A stretch of 64,000 bases of DNA, from positions 4,211,501 through 4,275,500 of the forward strand of contig JAQPZY010001626.1 in assembly GCA_029931535.1 (NCBI GenBank), read 5' to 3'. The translations under genes and the position numbers were made by a program. The DNA comes from Margaritifera margaritifera. Its lineage: Eukaryota; Mollusca; Bivalvia; Unionida; Margaritiferidae. The notes below the pieces were generated by a model. The model was not told where the DNA came from and ran no database searches. It was given only the letters and a program-made list of their open reading frames with translations. Positions 1-13,105 of the stretch are shown one piece after another (the first letter of the stretch is position 1; the number at the start of each line of letters is the position of its first letter).

Positions 1-529
1 CGTTGGTTCACATTTTTACTTTTCTTGAGAACAGCTAAGCTCACCTCTGTCTTGACTAGTGCGGGACAGTTCAAGTACAGTACACATGGTTTAATTGAAG
101 ACGAAGACTTTGTGTTGGAATGAATTCTGTGTGTCTACGGGAAATTAACATGAGGCCATTTTTAAAAAAATTATGACCGGAGTATCAAGTCAAGATAATT
201 CTTTTGTTTAGTTTCTAAAAACCATGTAAGGCAGAATTATTTGGTGTGTTCCAGATCTTAAATATCTCACAATTCTGCTAACGTACTGTTAGGTCAAAGT
301 TTCATTCATAACTCTTGATACAAATTTACAATTGGACGTCTTCACTAGCTATGGTAGATTGATAAATACACTGACCGATTTATTTTAACCCCAAGATTAA
401 TAGACATGTGACAGTTGGAAATTATTTTTTAATCTAGGCACAGAGTATTTTGGCAAAATGTAAGTTGTTGAAGATAATTTGGGTTTCCCGTTGTTGAAAA
501 CCACCCATCTAAAGTATGTGTGTATGTCT

Positions 530-573
<44 letters not shown>

Positions 574-676
574 GTGTGTGAAACACAGAGAGACAGAGAG
601 AAGGTTACAGAATGTTTTAGAAAAAAGTCAACACTATTTTTCAACTAAAGTTTGTGTCTGTCTGTGTGCAGGTGTG

Positions 677-708
<32 letters not shown>

Positions 709-1489
709 TTAAAGAATTTGCTGTAAAAAGTCAACACCATTTTTGTCAAAATCAACATTTTTTTAAAAGCTCCGTTCACTTAAATGAAGAGAGAAGATTA
801 GGGCTTGTCCCTTCCTTTTCATATACAAATACCAAATATTAAACATGAACATATTTACAAGGCTGACAACGTTGTGAAAGCAAAACTAGATTTACAATCA
901 TTTAGTACAGTATCATTTTGCTATCGATGCTAAAGAACATAGATAACTATAATGTTGACAAAACCACCTTTATATTTTGTCATCGTTACTAAACACGGGG
1001 ACGGCAATCTGGTATCTAAAGATGGGAATGTATCGAAGGCACTCACTAAAACATTGCTACGTATGTTACAGACGGTAAATTTAAAAAAAAAGCATTCACT
1101 CTCAATCTATCCCGACTCGGTCTGTTTGTAACATGTTCGTTCTGTTTGGGCGGGAAATGTGAGCTTCTCTACACTCTAAATGACATGCCGTAGTCATGAG
1201 ATGTCTGTCTGATTGTAACATATTGGTGCTATTTTGGAGGAAAATGTAATTGGTTGGAGTCTGTCGACCGGGAAAATGTTAGTTTAGTTGCCATCTAAAT
1301 GAAAAGCCCTATTATGTTTTGCTTGATAACAAAACCAACTTCTTATCTCCACTTACCACCTTATGATCCCTGTATAAAGTTAAAATCTCTACCCCATTCT
1401 ATAATATCCCCATCCATTCCTCCCTCTCCTTCATAAAAAGAAAACAAAACTAAGATCCTCATAATTCTTGCATATCAATACTCAATTAT

Positions 1490-1689
1490 CTACTATCCAC
1501 CACCTAGTTGTCTAATATCCAGCACCCAGTTATATACTATCCACCAACCAATTATCTGCTATCAAGACCCAGTGATCTACTATCCAGAGCCCAGTTTACC
1601 AACCAGCAATCTACTATCCAGCAACTAGTTATCTACTACCAACACCTAGTTATCTGCTATCAACATCCTGTCATCTACAAACCACGTAC

Positions 1690-1690
<1 letters not shown>
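1490..1690. repeat. Degenerate minisatellite, about 20-21 bp unit
   Basis: A motif close to CAGTTATCTACTATCCA recurs roughly every 20-21 bases with many substitutions. One frame stays open (1508-1696), but its composition is just the repeat translated. An (AG)n tract follows directly. Confidence 0.6.
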
Positions 1691-1730
<40 letters not shown>

Positions 1731-1951
1731 TACCACCCTATGATCCCCTTACAAAATTAAACCTTTTTCTTCCTCATATAATATCCTTATTCTTCGCTAC
1801 CCTCCTTTTTAAAAACAAAACTACCATCCATGTATTCCTTACAGCCCATAGTAATAGTAATATACAGAGAGAGAGAGAGAGAGAGTTAACATTTGACAAT
1901 CACCTAGTTAATTTAATATCCAGCCTTAACATGGACCTTACTCAACTGACC

Positions 1952-2113
<162 letters not shown>

Positions 2114-2466
2114 ATTTTTCTTTCTTCGTTACGATTTCCAGCAATCTGATTGACCAGGCCCTTTTGAATTTCTTTTGTTCATAACTGTATGAACCGAAAC
2201 AATTACAATAATTAAGACCGGCCCACTGGCACTACTTTTTCCGACATTCACATAGAATTATGTGTAAAATATTTGCAAGCTACAACTGACATAATGTTGG
2301 TTTACATCAACGACGAGGGCAACGTGATAATACCATGTTTCCTGTGTATAATAAATAATGCTGCGAATGAAAACACAAACAAAACACCCCAAACAAATTC
2401 TACTTTATAAGATTCAGAAATATAAACATGAAACTTGCATCCGATACAAAATTTAGATAATCCAAG

Positions 2467-2469
<3 letters not shown>

Positions 2470-2544
<75 letters not shown>

Positions 2545-2556
2545 GAGAGAGAGAGG
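2470..2556. repeat. (GA)n microsatellite
   Basis: Almost pure GA dinucleotides for about 87 bases, with one GGGG interruption near 2540. Ser/Leu-rich open frames on the minus strand here are artefacts. Confidence 0.95.
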
Positions 2557-3090
2557 CTGATATTCCAAATGTTCTTCCAGGTTACAGCCTGACCTGAAAC
2601 TTTAACAATTACATCTAGTAAGGCCAAGATACGTCGATTATTCAAGCAGGACTGAATCGTTGATTTCGCATAGCGATTAGACAAGCTTTTGTTTTTAGGC
2701 CTATAGGCATATTTCCATATTTTGAAGAAACTGGTACCTAAACGAAAAATTGAAAGAGTTTAACATTCTCTTCAGTTGTAATTCCAATTTAAATAAATAA
2801 CTTGTTGCAGACTTTGATAGTTTGGACTTTGCCATACTCACCCATGAAAACAGAGGAAACTGTCCTGTACTGTTGTCAAAATGTTGTAGGGACAAAATCA
2901 GCTGAAACTAAAGCTAGTGTTGGGATTTAACCAGATGTCAAGCGTGTATTTCGAAGGAATTTAATATGGATAGACCCTGATATAGCAGAGAAATTAAATA
3001 TAAACTGGGTGACTCGAACTGATGAGTTCTAGACCTCATGTTTCAAAAGAATAAGTCAAGGCATGCTATTTTCGTGTGTGCAGCCTTGCA

Positions 3091-3145
<55 letters not shown>

Positions 3146-3474
3146 ACACACATGGGGTGACATACACACAAACGCACATTTCCATGGATACAGTCAATGA
3201 AAGATACATTGGTCTACATTGTATGCGGCCGCTTCATTTGGCATTTGTCGAGGAGACTCGTGATTGACAATATTTTTAAACAACATAAAGAACAACTGGT
3301 TTTTTTTGGTTTTTGGTTTAGGAAAAGATTCTTCATTGGCTGTAATCACAAGCAGCACCCACCCTGGCTTTACCGTCAGAAGATATTTACTATCAGCTTT
3401 TTTCAACCCGAACTGATTTAATTTTGAGTTCTTTTATCACTTTGTGCTTTCATGAGATCCATAAACAATGGCGA

Positions 3475-3510
<36 letters not shown>

Positions 3511-3993
3511 AGAAATATCACGTTAACGAGAATTATTTTTCATTTCCAGTAAACTATAGACTATGAAACAACTTTTTTAAATAGCGAATGTTGTACACTA
3601 GCTAGGTCAGGTAGGCGCTACTCCCAAATTTCGACATCAGTTAATATGGGTACAAGTAATTAATCAATTCAAAATTATTCTTGTAGTTTAATCATATGCG
3701 TATATGTCCACCATGGATTTCACTTTGGGTACTTGGACAATATAATTCAGTGGAGGCTGCTCATATAATGATTTAATGACCGAAGGTAACTTTGTGCCAT
3801 ATTGTCACACAGCTGGTTGCCGTATTCTGTTCGGCTGTATGCAAATTACGGATATTGTTTGCTATTTTCATTTATTCATGCACGGTTTGACCAGGTTAGA
3901 ATGGTCTATTTAACATACTTTTTAACAGACTTTTTCCTTATTTTGTCTTTATTAGATTCAAAATTTAATTATAAGCATTGACCAGTTTATTTT

Positions 3994-4108
3994 ATTTTTA
4001 CGTTCAATGAAGTATGAACCGAGAAAACGCTGAGCAAACTTAAGTATCGCGGATCATACAGTTTGCACAGCGTTTTTTCGGTTTCTACTTCAATGAACGT
4101 AAAAAAAT
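3994..4108. mobile_element. Hairpin (foldback) MITE-like element
   Basis: Two arms of about 46 bases (roughly 3994-4040 and 4060-4108) are near-perfect reverse complements with about five mismatches. They are separated by about 20 bases of spacer. Imperfect complementarity continues outward through T/A-rich sequence to about 3980 and 4119. There is no coding capacity. I could not define a clean target-site duplication, so the superfamily is open. Confidence 0.6.
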
Positions 4109-5117
4109 AAATGGTTAATCTTTAATTAGACCATAAGAAACATATCATTATTATTAGTATAAGAGTAGTAGTAATAGTATGGAGTGTAAGAAAAAATACA
4201 AGTAGATCTCCATTTTTGCTGTTTTATAGAAGAAGGAGAAATGAACATTAGATTACCCATTTTGGGAGTTTCTGAAGACAAGATTAAATACTAGCGCAAC
4301 AATAAAACACGTTTTACTCGACTGCGGTTTTTAAAAAAATGAGCCAAAATGAGATCATACATCGTATAATTAAATTTAACCAATGAAATCATATTATTTT
4401 AAGCAAGTGTGTTGCTCCAGATTTGATACATCAGTCAAAATATGTACTAGGTACTGTTTTTTTAAGAGTATTTTTTTAAGAGTATTATTCATGTAGTAGG
4501 AGAATAAAAATAAAAAATAAATAAAAAATAAAAAAACAGGAAAATGGCTCAAGAGCTGGTGGAAGAAGTAATAAATACGAAAGGAAATCAACTCGAAAAA
4601 GGCAAAATGGGAAAAGAAGAAGCAGCAGCAACAACAGCAGCAGCAGGTAGAAAAGGATGAGGAGGTACAGATGGAAACAAATGATTTTAGGTTGACTGAG
4701 ACCTATGTTGAAATATAGTCGTCCTGGATATCGTCGACATCTCAACGGTCCAGGAAAACAACCCAACGACCCTTTTCAGGGCCATCCACATCTCTTAGAA
4801 AAGAGATACTATTCAATCATTGCCAATTTTGTATTTTTGTATGTTTGTGTATGTCTTTGTCTTCCACAAGAAACGAAAAACTTAAAAAACTCCTTCTAAT
4901 CCAGTGTAATAGTGCGTTTGTAGGTATAGTGTGTATGTAAAAACACTCACTAACCCGTTTCTAATGTTAAACCTATGTGCAAAAATAAGAAAGATAGTTC
5001 ATTTTTGGTCCGTGTGATTTTTCTTGACTTGCATTCTGTACTACAGCTAGGGATGTTTTCCTTCACGTCCGCGTCTCTACTTTGGAGGGATTTTTCTTCA
5101 CTTCCGTGCTTAAAACA

Positions 5118-5123
5118 TATAAA
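5118..5123 (+). promoter_or_regulatory. Candidate TATA box
   Basis: TATAAA is followed by a GC-rich stretch and, about 25-30 bases on, by a pyrimidine/CA-containing stretch (GCCATTC) that could act as initiator. It lies about 80 bases upstream of the 5201 open frame and about 800 bases upstream of the polymerase relic. It may be the old promoter of that element, but a chance TATA in AT-rich DNA is quite possible. Confidence 0.3.
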
Positions 5124-5200
5124 GCGGCGCGTTCGCCAGTCTAGCCATTCATCGTCAATCCTGTAAAGAAGAAAGAAAAATGTAAAGCCAACATTGCAAG

Positions 5201-5410
5201 GTGGGAAAATTAATTGAAGCTATCAGTTTGAAGGAGAGAGAGGAGCTCCTTCTGGGTCGGGTGAAAGAATTGGAGTTATACACCAACAAGAGACGCCTAA
5301 CGAGGGAGATGACTTCACTCAAAATTGCCAAGGAGTTTGTAAGAGAACTGATGAATGAGGAAGTCACCAAAATTAAGGCAGCATGGGAGGAAGAAAGAGG
5401 GAAAGGGAAC
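5201..5410 (+). pseudogene. Charged coiled-coil-like coding remnant
   Basis: An open frame from ATG 5201 encodes about 70 residues rich in Glu, Lys, Leu and Arg with heptad-like spacing (for example LLLGRVKELELYTNKRR), ending in a Trp-Glu-Glu-Glu-Arg segment. The frame stops at 5428, but a one-base frame change near 5395 continues as Arg/Glu-rich sequence into the duplicated block at 5423. Family not recognised. It could be the 5' gene of the Maverick-like element or an unrelated remnant. Confidence 0.35.
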
Positions 5411-5422
5411 GCCAGAGGAGGG

Positions 5423-5526
5423 AGATAGAATTTGAACGCCTCAGCGTCCTTTCTCTTGACAGACGTAACAGGTAAGATAGAATTTGAACGCCTCAGTGTC
5501 CTTTCTCTTGACAGACGTAACAGGTA
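5423..5526 (+). repeat. 52-bp tandem duplication, two copies
   Basis: Two direct copies (5423-5474 and 5475-5526) differ at one position seen (AGCG versus AGTG). Each ends in CAGGTA, so each carries a possible splice donor (CAGGTAAGA and CAGGTATCT). Confidence 0.85.
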
Positions 5527-5654
5527 TCTTCACTTTTATCGCGATGGGAGTAGTCGTAAGTCTCTCAAATTATCTTGTTGGATGTTTATTTTCGAATCAC
5601 TCTCTGTAAATCTCACTCCAGAAGTGTGGTTAAACGTGGAAATGAATGATAGGG

Positions 5655-5793
<139 letters not shown>

Positions 5794-5915
5794 GAGACAG
5801 ACAGACAGAGACAGAGAGACGTACTCTAGATCAGTAGTGACGACAATGTTATGTGTCACCTCATACCCGCAGAGAAGTTTTAACAGAAGTTCACATTAGC
5901 GATTTTGAAGACAAA

Positions 5916-6134
5916 ATGACTGGTCCATATCCAGCGCCATCATCTTCTTCCTCCTCCCCAAGACCGAGATAGTCAAGATCGTCTAAGAAAGAAAGTCGTT
6001 AGGTAGCACCTGAAGACTATTTTCACTTTGAAGCTACTCACAAAGTAATTTCCAGAAAATTTAGAACTACAGCTTACATTTACAGGGTGAAATTTAAGGA
6101 GTTCAAAAATCAGAACTATGAAGAGCTACAGTAA
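5916..6134 (+). pseudogene. Family-B DNA polymerase relic, N-terminal fragment
   Basis: The frame from ATG 5916 has a Ser/Pro-rich start with an in-frame stop. It then has a stretch at about 6005-6134 (motif FRTTAYIYRVKF) that looks like the N-terminal region of Maverick/Polinton-type protein-primed polymerases. It stops at TAA 6132-6134. A non-LTR retrotransposon follows at once, and matching polymerase sequence resumes near 8657, so I read this as the first piece of one interrupted pseudogene. The call rests on family pattern and position. Confidence 0.4.
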
Positions 6135-6149
6135 AGAAGGGTTTATTAA

Positions 6150-8650
6150 TTTTTTTACGGATTAAATAGCAAGATCTCTTTAGCTTTGAGGACGTTAACG
6201 CTGCATGGATCAAATTTAGAGATGTGTTTACAACAGTTCTCGATGAGATTGATTAAAACAAAAACTAGAACCATGGATATCTACTGAAATTTTGGAAGAA
6301 ATAAAATATAGGGATCAGCTACTGAACATTTATAGGAAAGATAAAAGTAATGCAGTTGTGTATAAATTGTTTTGCAATGTTAGAAATCAAGTGCAGAGAG
6401 ATGCTAAAGAGGAAAAATGGAATTATGTTTGTAACAAAGTTGAAGAGAAAGAAAAGCAACCCAAAGAAACTATGGCAACAGTTAAAGTCGCTGTGTTACA
6501 GTTCTAAATTAAAAGATAATGCTAATATGGTACTGACTATTGAGGATAGCAACTTCCATAGCCCAAGTCATATTGCATTTCAATAACCTCTTCACTAATG
6601 TAGCATCTACTCTCTTTGACAAATTGCCATAACATTCAAATACATTTACAACAGATTCAACAATTTTTAAAGAGTTTTACAGGGCAAAACTTGTTCATAA
6701 TAACACACTTCAACTTCAACCTGTAAGTGAGGATTTTGTTTACAAAGAATTGAGTAACCTTAATCCATGTAAAAGTACAGGCCTAGACAATATCCCAGGA
6801 AGGTTTATAAACGATTGTAACAGTATTTTTACAATTCCAATTACTTGCGTTGTTAGCTTGTCTATATCAAGTGGTATTGTGCCTGATGAACTTAAATTAG
6901 CTAGAGTTAGACCTCTTTACAAAAGATTAGTAGGGCTTATGCAAACAATTACAGGCCTGTTAATATTCTCAGTATTGTGTCCAAGATTCTAGAAAGAGCA
7001 GTCTATGTTCAACTTGAAAACTTTTTAACTAAGAATAACTTACTGTATGAACTACAGTCGGGTTTTAGGAGATTGTACTCTACTGATTCATGCTTGATAC
7101 ATCTTTTGATCATATTAAGGTACAAACGTCAAAAGGTTTCTACACTAGAATGATCATGCTTGACTTAGAAAAAGTTTTTGACACAGTAAATCATGCAATA
7201 TTGTGTAATAAATTGGTAGGATTAGGCGTTATGCACGTTGAACGGTTTTGAATCATATATAAGAAATAGACAAATTGTCAGTGTTAACAATACAGAAACC
7301 AGACTTTCAACAATATCTTGTGGAGTACCTCAAGGTAGTATTTTATGGACCTATTCTATTTTTATGTTATGTGAATGATATGATAACTAGCATACACGCT
7401 TATTGTAAGCTATTATTATATGCAAATGACAATGCTATCATGTTTTCACATCAGGATCCTGATTACATATCACAAAAGCTTGGTAAAGAACAAGAATGCT
7501 GTAAAATTTGGCTGACTAAAAACAAACTATCATTACATTTGGGTAAGACAGAATGCACCCTATTTGACTCGAAACGAAACAAAAATCAGAGTATTCAAAT
7601 TATCATGTAATGGCCACATACTCAATTCTGAAAGTGTGCTAAATATTTAGGTCTTCATATAGATAACTTACTTTCGGATGAACGCATAGTCAATAGTATA
7701 ATTCAAAAGTAAATGCTATGTTAAAGTTTCTCTTTGGACAAAGTAAAATGTTTATCACTGAAAACTGGAAAAACATTATGCGCTGCTCTAATGCAGTGTA
7801 ATTTCAACTACTCTTGATATTCGTGGTATACTGGACCTGGTAAAAATCTCAAAAACAAACTCCAAAAAGTTCAGAATAAAACTGTAAGATTTATAAGTAA
7901 CTTTGAACCCAGATCAAGCATTAGACACCATGAACTGGAAATTGTGGGAATGCTAAAAGTGAACGAAAGAGTAAAACAGTTAAGACTAAATCATGCTCAT
8001 AAAATTGTTAATGAGAAAAGTCCATCTTAAATGAGCCAAAGATTTGGAAAATTAGTGACCATCACCATTTTGCCACTAGGAGCAGTACATTTAATTATGA
8101 TACACCACGTGTTAGTAGCGTAGCTTCGACGACTTTCTTCTATAACGCCATAAATAACTGGAACCTATTACCTAAGTGTATCAGAAACGTTACAAATATA
8201 GAGCACTTCAAACCGGCAGCTAAGTCATACCTTTCAAAACAAAGCAAATCAAGAGAACAGAGTTCAATTATATTTTACTATAATTAATTGTTTTTAGTGA
8301 TACTTTTTAATTCTAAAATCAGCTTTTACATTTGTGACACTTATTTTTAATTTCTTAGCTTAGTAGAATATATAATTTTAATTTGGATAATATACTCTGA
8401 CCCAAAATCTTGACCCCATTGGAAATAAGTTTTGCAAATTTGTATGGGTCATCATTGGTGGATCACTTTTTATGTATGTATGTATGTATGTATGTATGTA
8501 TGTATGTATGTATGTATGTATGTATGTATGTATGTATGTATGTTTGTATCACAACTGTTTATTATGCTTCTATAATGTACTGTGTCAATGTTATTTATTT
8601 GTTATATGTATTATTGTATTACTACTTGTTATTTGCTGATCCTTCCTAAA
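6150..8650 (+). mobile_element. Non-LTR retrotransposon (LINE) relic, CR1/L2/Jockey-like
   Basis: Broken frames in order recall a LINE ORF2 reverse transcriptase: a basic N-terminal segment (6276-6580), the conserved NPCKSTGLDNIPGRFI block (about 6760-6810), a GFRRLYSTDSC-like block near 7060-7095, CGVPQG-like sequence near 7320, and the catalytic box near 7417-7440. That box reads YAND rather than YADD. RT tail sequence (KLQKVQNKTVRFI-like) lies at 7860-7890. Many frameshifts and stops show it is dead. The 3' end is an AT-rich tail with an ATGT microsatellite (8472-8543). The 5' end appears truncated, with no endonuclease domain seen. It sits inside a polymerase pseudogene. Confidence 0.8.
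8472..8543. repeat. (ATGT)n microsatellite
   Basis: About 18 perfect tetranucleotide units near the 3' end of the LINE relic. They are probably part of or derived from the LINE tail. Confidence 0.95.
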
Positions 8651-8656
8651 TTTATT

Positions 8657-9340
8657 TATTACGTTAGACGAATTGAAACGACAGTGTCAAGCTGAAGATC
8701 AAGATTGTTTGCAACTTTCTATCAAGATTGACAACGACCAAGATCATATGTGTTTACCCCGCGCTATCGCAGTGGCTAGAATTCATGCAGAGAAAACCGA
8801 TACACCAGAATGGAAAAGATTATGGAAAAATATTAGTTGATTAGACAGAGCCCAACAATGGAGATAACCAAAAATCCCTTTGGAACGAGCAGGAATTTCC
8901 TGGACATCATGAAATGCAGAAAATTTAAGAAGTGCTAGCCCCTTGCAATATGTTGAAAGTTTACTCTCAGTTCATTCGTCGCGATCTCGTATTTCGAGAA
9001 TCGCATTTTCCAGACGGAAAATATGTTCAGGTCTATCATCATCAAAATCATTTCGATTCAATTACCAGCATCACGGGATTTCTCAGATACGGTTGCTACT
9101 GTGACAAATGTGACAAAGGATTAAAAAATCAAGTCGTCAAGTTGGATCATCAGTGTTACATTCAAACATATGGCAAAGAAACTAGGAATTATTGAATCAC
9201 CAGAACCAAAAGAAACTAGACCATCTTCTGGACTTTATCTATTTTGATTCTGAATGTTCTCAAGACAGTGGGATTGACATTCCTAACTTTCGTGTTGCTT
9301 ATTACACTTGCCAAGAATGTATTCACGAACATTAATTTTA
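8657..9340 (+). pseudogene. Family-B DNA polymerase relic, middle fragment
   Basis: Plus-strand sequence shows a segment with MCLPRAIAVARIHAE (about 8750-8795). Then comes the block 8932-9195 with HFDSITSITGFLRYGCYCDKC, and a following frame with LYFDSECSQDSG (near 9234-9270). These blocks and their order match the region before and into the 3'-5' exonuclease of protein-primed (PF03175-type) polymerases of Maverick/Polinton elements. Several stops and frameshifts are present. The match ends just before the insertion at 9348. Confidence 0.65.
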
Positions 9341-9347
9341 TCACTGC

Positions 9348-9846
9348 TGTTACGACTAGGGGTTATGTAACAAAAGAAAAGACTCAAACAAGCTTTCAAG
9401 ATTTTAAAATACAAATCTTTAATTTCCTAAAGTATTAAAATATTTCAACAAACAATTAAAGTGAAAGAATAAAAAATAACTTACAGTATAGAATATCCTT
9501 AAAAGTCCTAAATTGTTTTAAAGTTCACTGTTCCGGAAGTTAATCCAACTATTCTGAATGTAGTATTCCGAATGAAATAGCCTTCACTGTGCTAATATGT
9601 TGATAAGATTAAGTTATAACCAAATAATCCTTGTGAATCTGGAATCTCACAAGTTTTAGAAATGTTTCCGATAATTCCACGGAGCTGTATAATAATTCAG
9701 ATTAAAGACAGTACTGAATCCTAAATGTACTGTATTAATAATAAATAAATCTCCAAATAAGAATATCCCACACACAAATTGAACCAATTTCGTTATATCC
9801 TCTCTATTCAAATGTAACTATGTAGAATGTGGAATACCTGCTATAA

Positions 9847-9943
<97 letters not shown>

Positions 9944-10300
9944 CCTTAATGCGCAGAATCGAAATAAAAACCCATACTACGTCTTCCATAAACAACTGGG
10001 TATTTCGAAATAATTTCCTTCTAGTAAACACGATTCATTCTTCGGATATGACCTTAAACTATAATTCCTGGTCAATATAATGTTCACTCCTAAAAGTACG
10101 AGAACTAGGTCGAATGTTCATTATCTCGCACGCGGAAAATACATCACTTGACTAAAACTACAAGCAACTAGGTGAAATATCGATCGAAAAAATACCGTAT
10201 GTATACTCATAAGACGACAGCTGTTTAGACTAAGAACAGAGATCATAAACTAATAAACTATACCATTATTAAAAGGAAAAATATATATAATTCCGTAACA
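9348..10300. mobile_element. Insertion of about 950 bp with TGTTACG...CGTAACA ends, LTR-like
   Basis: Polymerase-like coding stops near 9340 and resumes near 10328. The AT-rich block between begins TGTTACG and ends CGTAACA, the short inverted TG...CA ends expected of an LTR or similar element. It contains a long (TA)n tract and no long open frame. The flanking five bases (actgc and cggtc) do not match, so there is no clear target duplication. Part of the polymerase exonuclease region is also missing. A solo LTR is the best guess; a DNA-transposon fragment is the alternative. Confidence 0.35.
9849..9941. repeat. (AT)n microsatellite
   Basis: Uninterrupted AT dinucleotides for about 93 bases, inside the 9348-10300 insertion. 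Confidence 0.95.
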
Positions 10301-10327
10301 CGGTCAGAATTGAAGTGTTCTTCCAGG

Positions 10328-12510
10328 TGGACTTGAAAAGATATTTCGTGGCTCCCATACTCTTTCACTCTTAAATGCCAAAGAAAAGCAACACGTCGTG
10401 CTCCCGCATGTGCCTTATGCTTACTATTACCACCCGACAGTATGCGAAAAGAACAGTGGGAAGCTTTCTACGCCTGGTACCAAGTCTCCACAACAGACCC
10501 TTTTTATGTTCAAGAAGATATGATAAATTATTGTTGGTCCGATGTCGACATTCTATGAAGTTGTTGTGGAAAATTTCTCAATTACTAGTCTTTTTTTACA
10601 TCGATCCCTTGAAGGAAGCTTCAACCATTTCCAATGGCTTGTGGATTATTATTATTTAAAGAAGTTTATGTTCGTGAACAAACTAGCGATTGTTCCACCT
10701 CAAACGTATCAATCCGTCAGCCGTCTATATTCAGCCAAGGCTTTGAATTGGTTACATTACTTGTGCTAAGCTCAAGACAAGTGTGTACAACATTCCAGAA
10801 CTGTGGAGAAAAGAAAATAGGGTATTATTTCGTCGATGGTTGGGATTTGGAAAAACCACAGATCGTGTACGAATTTCAGGAATGTGTATTTCAAGGGTGT
10901 CACACGTGTTATCCTAACCGTGAACTGAAAAATCCCTTGAGACTGTCGAACATGGAATATTTATACGACAAAACTTGCCGACAACGCCTGAGTTTGTAAA
11001 TTCAAAGATACAGCGTAGTGGAAATGTGGCAATACGACTACGATCGACGTTTGAAAACAGATCTAGATTTTCGATGCATCGTCGAAGACAACGATGAGGT
11101 GGACATCGAACCTTTGAATCCTCGTGACATTTTGTTTGGAGGTCGAGCCAATGCCACACGGTTGTTGTACAAAGCAGACGAATCTCAAGAAGAACAAATG
11201 CAATATATCGTTGTGTGTTCGTTGTACCTTTGGGTGTGTACTATACTAGATTTCCTACCGGTGACGATGACATTTTGACAGAACACATCGACGTCGAACA
11301 CATTCGCCAGTACAAAGGTCTGCTCGAATGTAAAGATCTTCCACTGACGAACTTGTACCATCCCGTGTTGCCTCATTATTGCCACGGAAAACTGATGTTT
11401 TCCTTATGCCGTACATGTGCTGAAACGTGTAATCAACACGAATCTTGTCGTCACGATGACTAAGAGTGCACCTTTTCAGGAACGTGGATGGGTGTAGAAT
11501 TGTTTCATGCTTTCGATTGTGGATACCAGTTGCTACAATTTTACGACATTTGGCATCTTCCGACCACAGAACAATACCAGCAGGACGACGGTTAGAGTCA
11601 AGGGATTTTTTTTCAGGCTAAGTCAACAAGTTTCTCAAAAATTGAAACAAGAACCGAGCGGCTATCTATCCTTGTGTCAGACTCCAGAAGAAAAAGACCA
11701 ATTCAAGCAATGGTAGCGATCTCTTGAAGGCATCGATTTGGGACACGTGGAACAGAACGAAGGAAGATGAGCGTTTGCTAAAAGTCATGCTCATTCGTTG
11801 TGGGGTAAACTCGCTAAACGTCTGATGTTGCACAAGACTGAATACTTGGTGGATCCAAGTCAATACTTTCAGCTCATCTACGATAAACTGAAACTCATCA
11901 AACAGGTCGAAATCGTACGTGAAGCTTTGTTCCACCCGATGAGTTTGTTAATGTCAATATTGCTGCTTACGTGGCAGACAATGCCCATTTAAAATTGCAC
12001 TCGGTGTTGGGATCTTTAGTAGACCACGTCCTTTACTTTGACACCAACGGTTACATTGACATCGATCAACCTGGATGCTTTCATGTTCACATTGAAGACG
12101 GACGTTCAGGAGCGTGGACCGACGAACATCTCGAAGAGACTATTCCGAGTTTTGCCTGTGGTGGACTAAACTTTACGGCTACCAGTGCCGAGATAGGAAA
12201 AGACAACTCCATACCACATTCAGAGTGCAAGGACTAATACTCAACTATTGCTCTTGTCAAGTAGTGAACTTTGACGTGTTTAAAAAAGCCTGAAAGGCAA
12301 GACAAGATCAAGACTTTCGTGTCAAAACGTACGACTCCCACAAGATTACAAGCTTGTCAGATCACCAAATCCTGTCAACACTTGGAAAAAGTGTATCAGA
12401 TCGTCTACGAGAAACGAGTGTGACTTCCCGATTACAACAACAATGTACCGCACGGGTACCGCCCTTCAGTATAAAAAGGAGAGAGTTCCAAGAAAGAAAG
12501 ATCATTTTGA
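10328..12510 (+). pseudogene. Protein-primed family-B DNA polymerase relic, catalytic part
   Basis: Successive frames on + carry exonuclease-end and palm/thumb blocks. They include a YYYHPDSMRKEQW-like block (10420-10460), IVPPQTYQSVSRLYSAKALNW (about 10690-10750), a FQGCVFHGCHTCYP-like block (10870-10920), DILFGGRANATRLLYKAD (11128-11181), then VCSLYLWVC near 11212-11241 where an intact enzyme has a D..SLYP motif. Further on are LWGKLAKR (about 11800), VLYFDTNGYIDID (about 12027-12066) in place of YxDTDS, and a C-terminal KVYQIVYEKRV-like end near 12390-12420. Missing catalytic Asp residues and frequent frameshifts show it is inactive. The group is the PF03175 polymerases of Maverick/Polinton elements and related viruses. 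Confidence 0.8.
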
Positions 12511-12723
12511 GTAAAGGCATTCACCTAGAAAGATGAATTCGACACAGAAACAAATGTGATCGATCCACGTTCCTAAAGCTGAATGAAGACGAATGTGGTG
12601 CTGTGGGTTGAAACGAGAGTGATGCGGTGTCGTGTGACAAGAGACATGCAGCACGATTTTGCTGCACTATAGAAAGGGATGCCGTCCGCTTGCCAGTCTA
12701 TGGATGTCACCCATGCGCTCACA

Positions 12724-12724
<1 letters not shown>

Positions 12725-12753
<29 letters not shown>
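12725..12753. repeat. (TG)n microsatellite
   Basis: Short pure TG run. The surrounding 12.5-13.1 kb has no recognisable gene; two open frames crossing it are not supported by anything else. Confidence 0.9.
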
Positions 12754-12755
<2 letters not shown>

Positions 12756-13105
12756 GCATCCCTACGCTTTTTCCCCTTACACTCCAACACTTTGGTTTGA
12801 GGTTGTTGGGTTGTATTTTGCATGCTATCAGTTTACCTTTTCCTTACTCTACCTCCAACGTTACACACGACATGTGGAAATATAATGTTAATTATATGTT
12901 CAATTCCCCCTGTGTCCTCACCGTCCCATCATGTTAAAATGTTTAACATTACATTTACCTTTGTCGTCATAATGCCATCTAATGTTGAACCTATGGAATT
13001 TTTAAAATGGAATTTCATTATCGCCAGCGGGCCATCTTTTCAAGATGGCATCTGTAACAGGATGAAGCTGGGTTGGAATTGGATTTAGTCAAGAGTAAGT
13101 AAACG

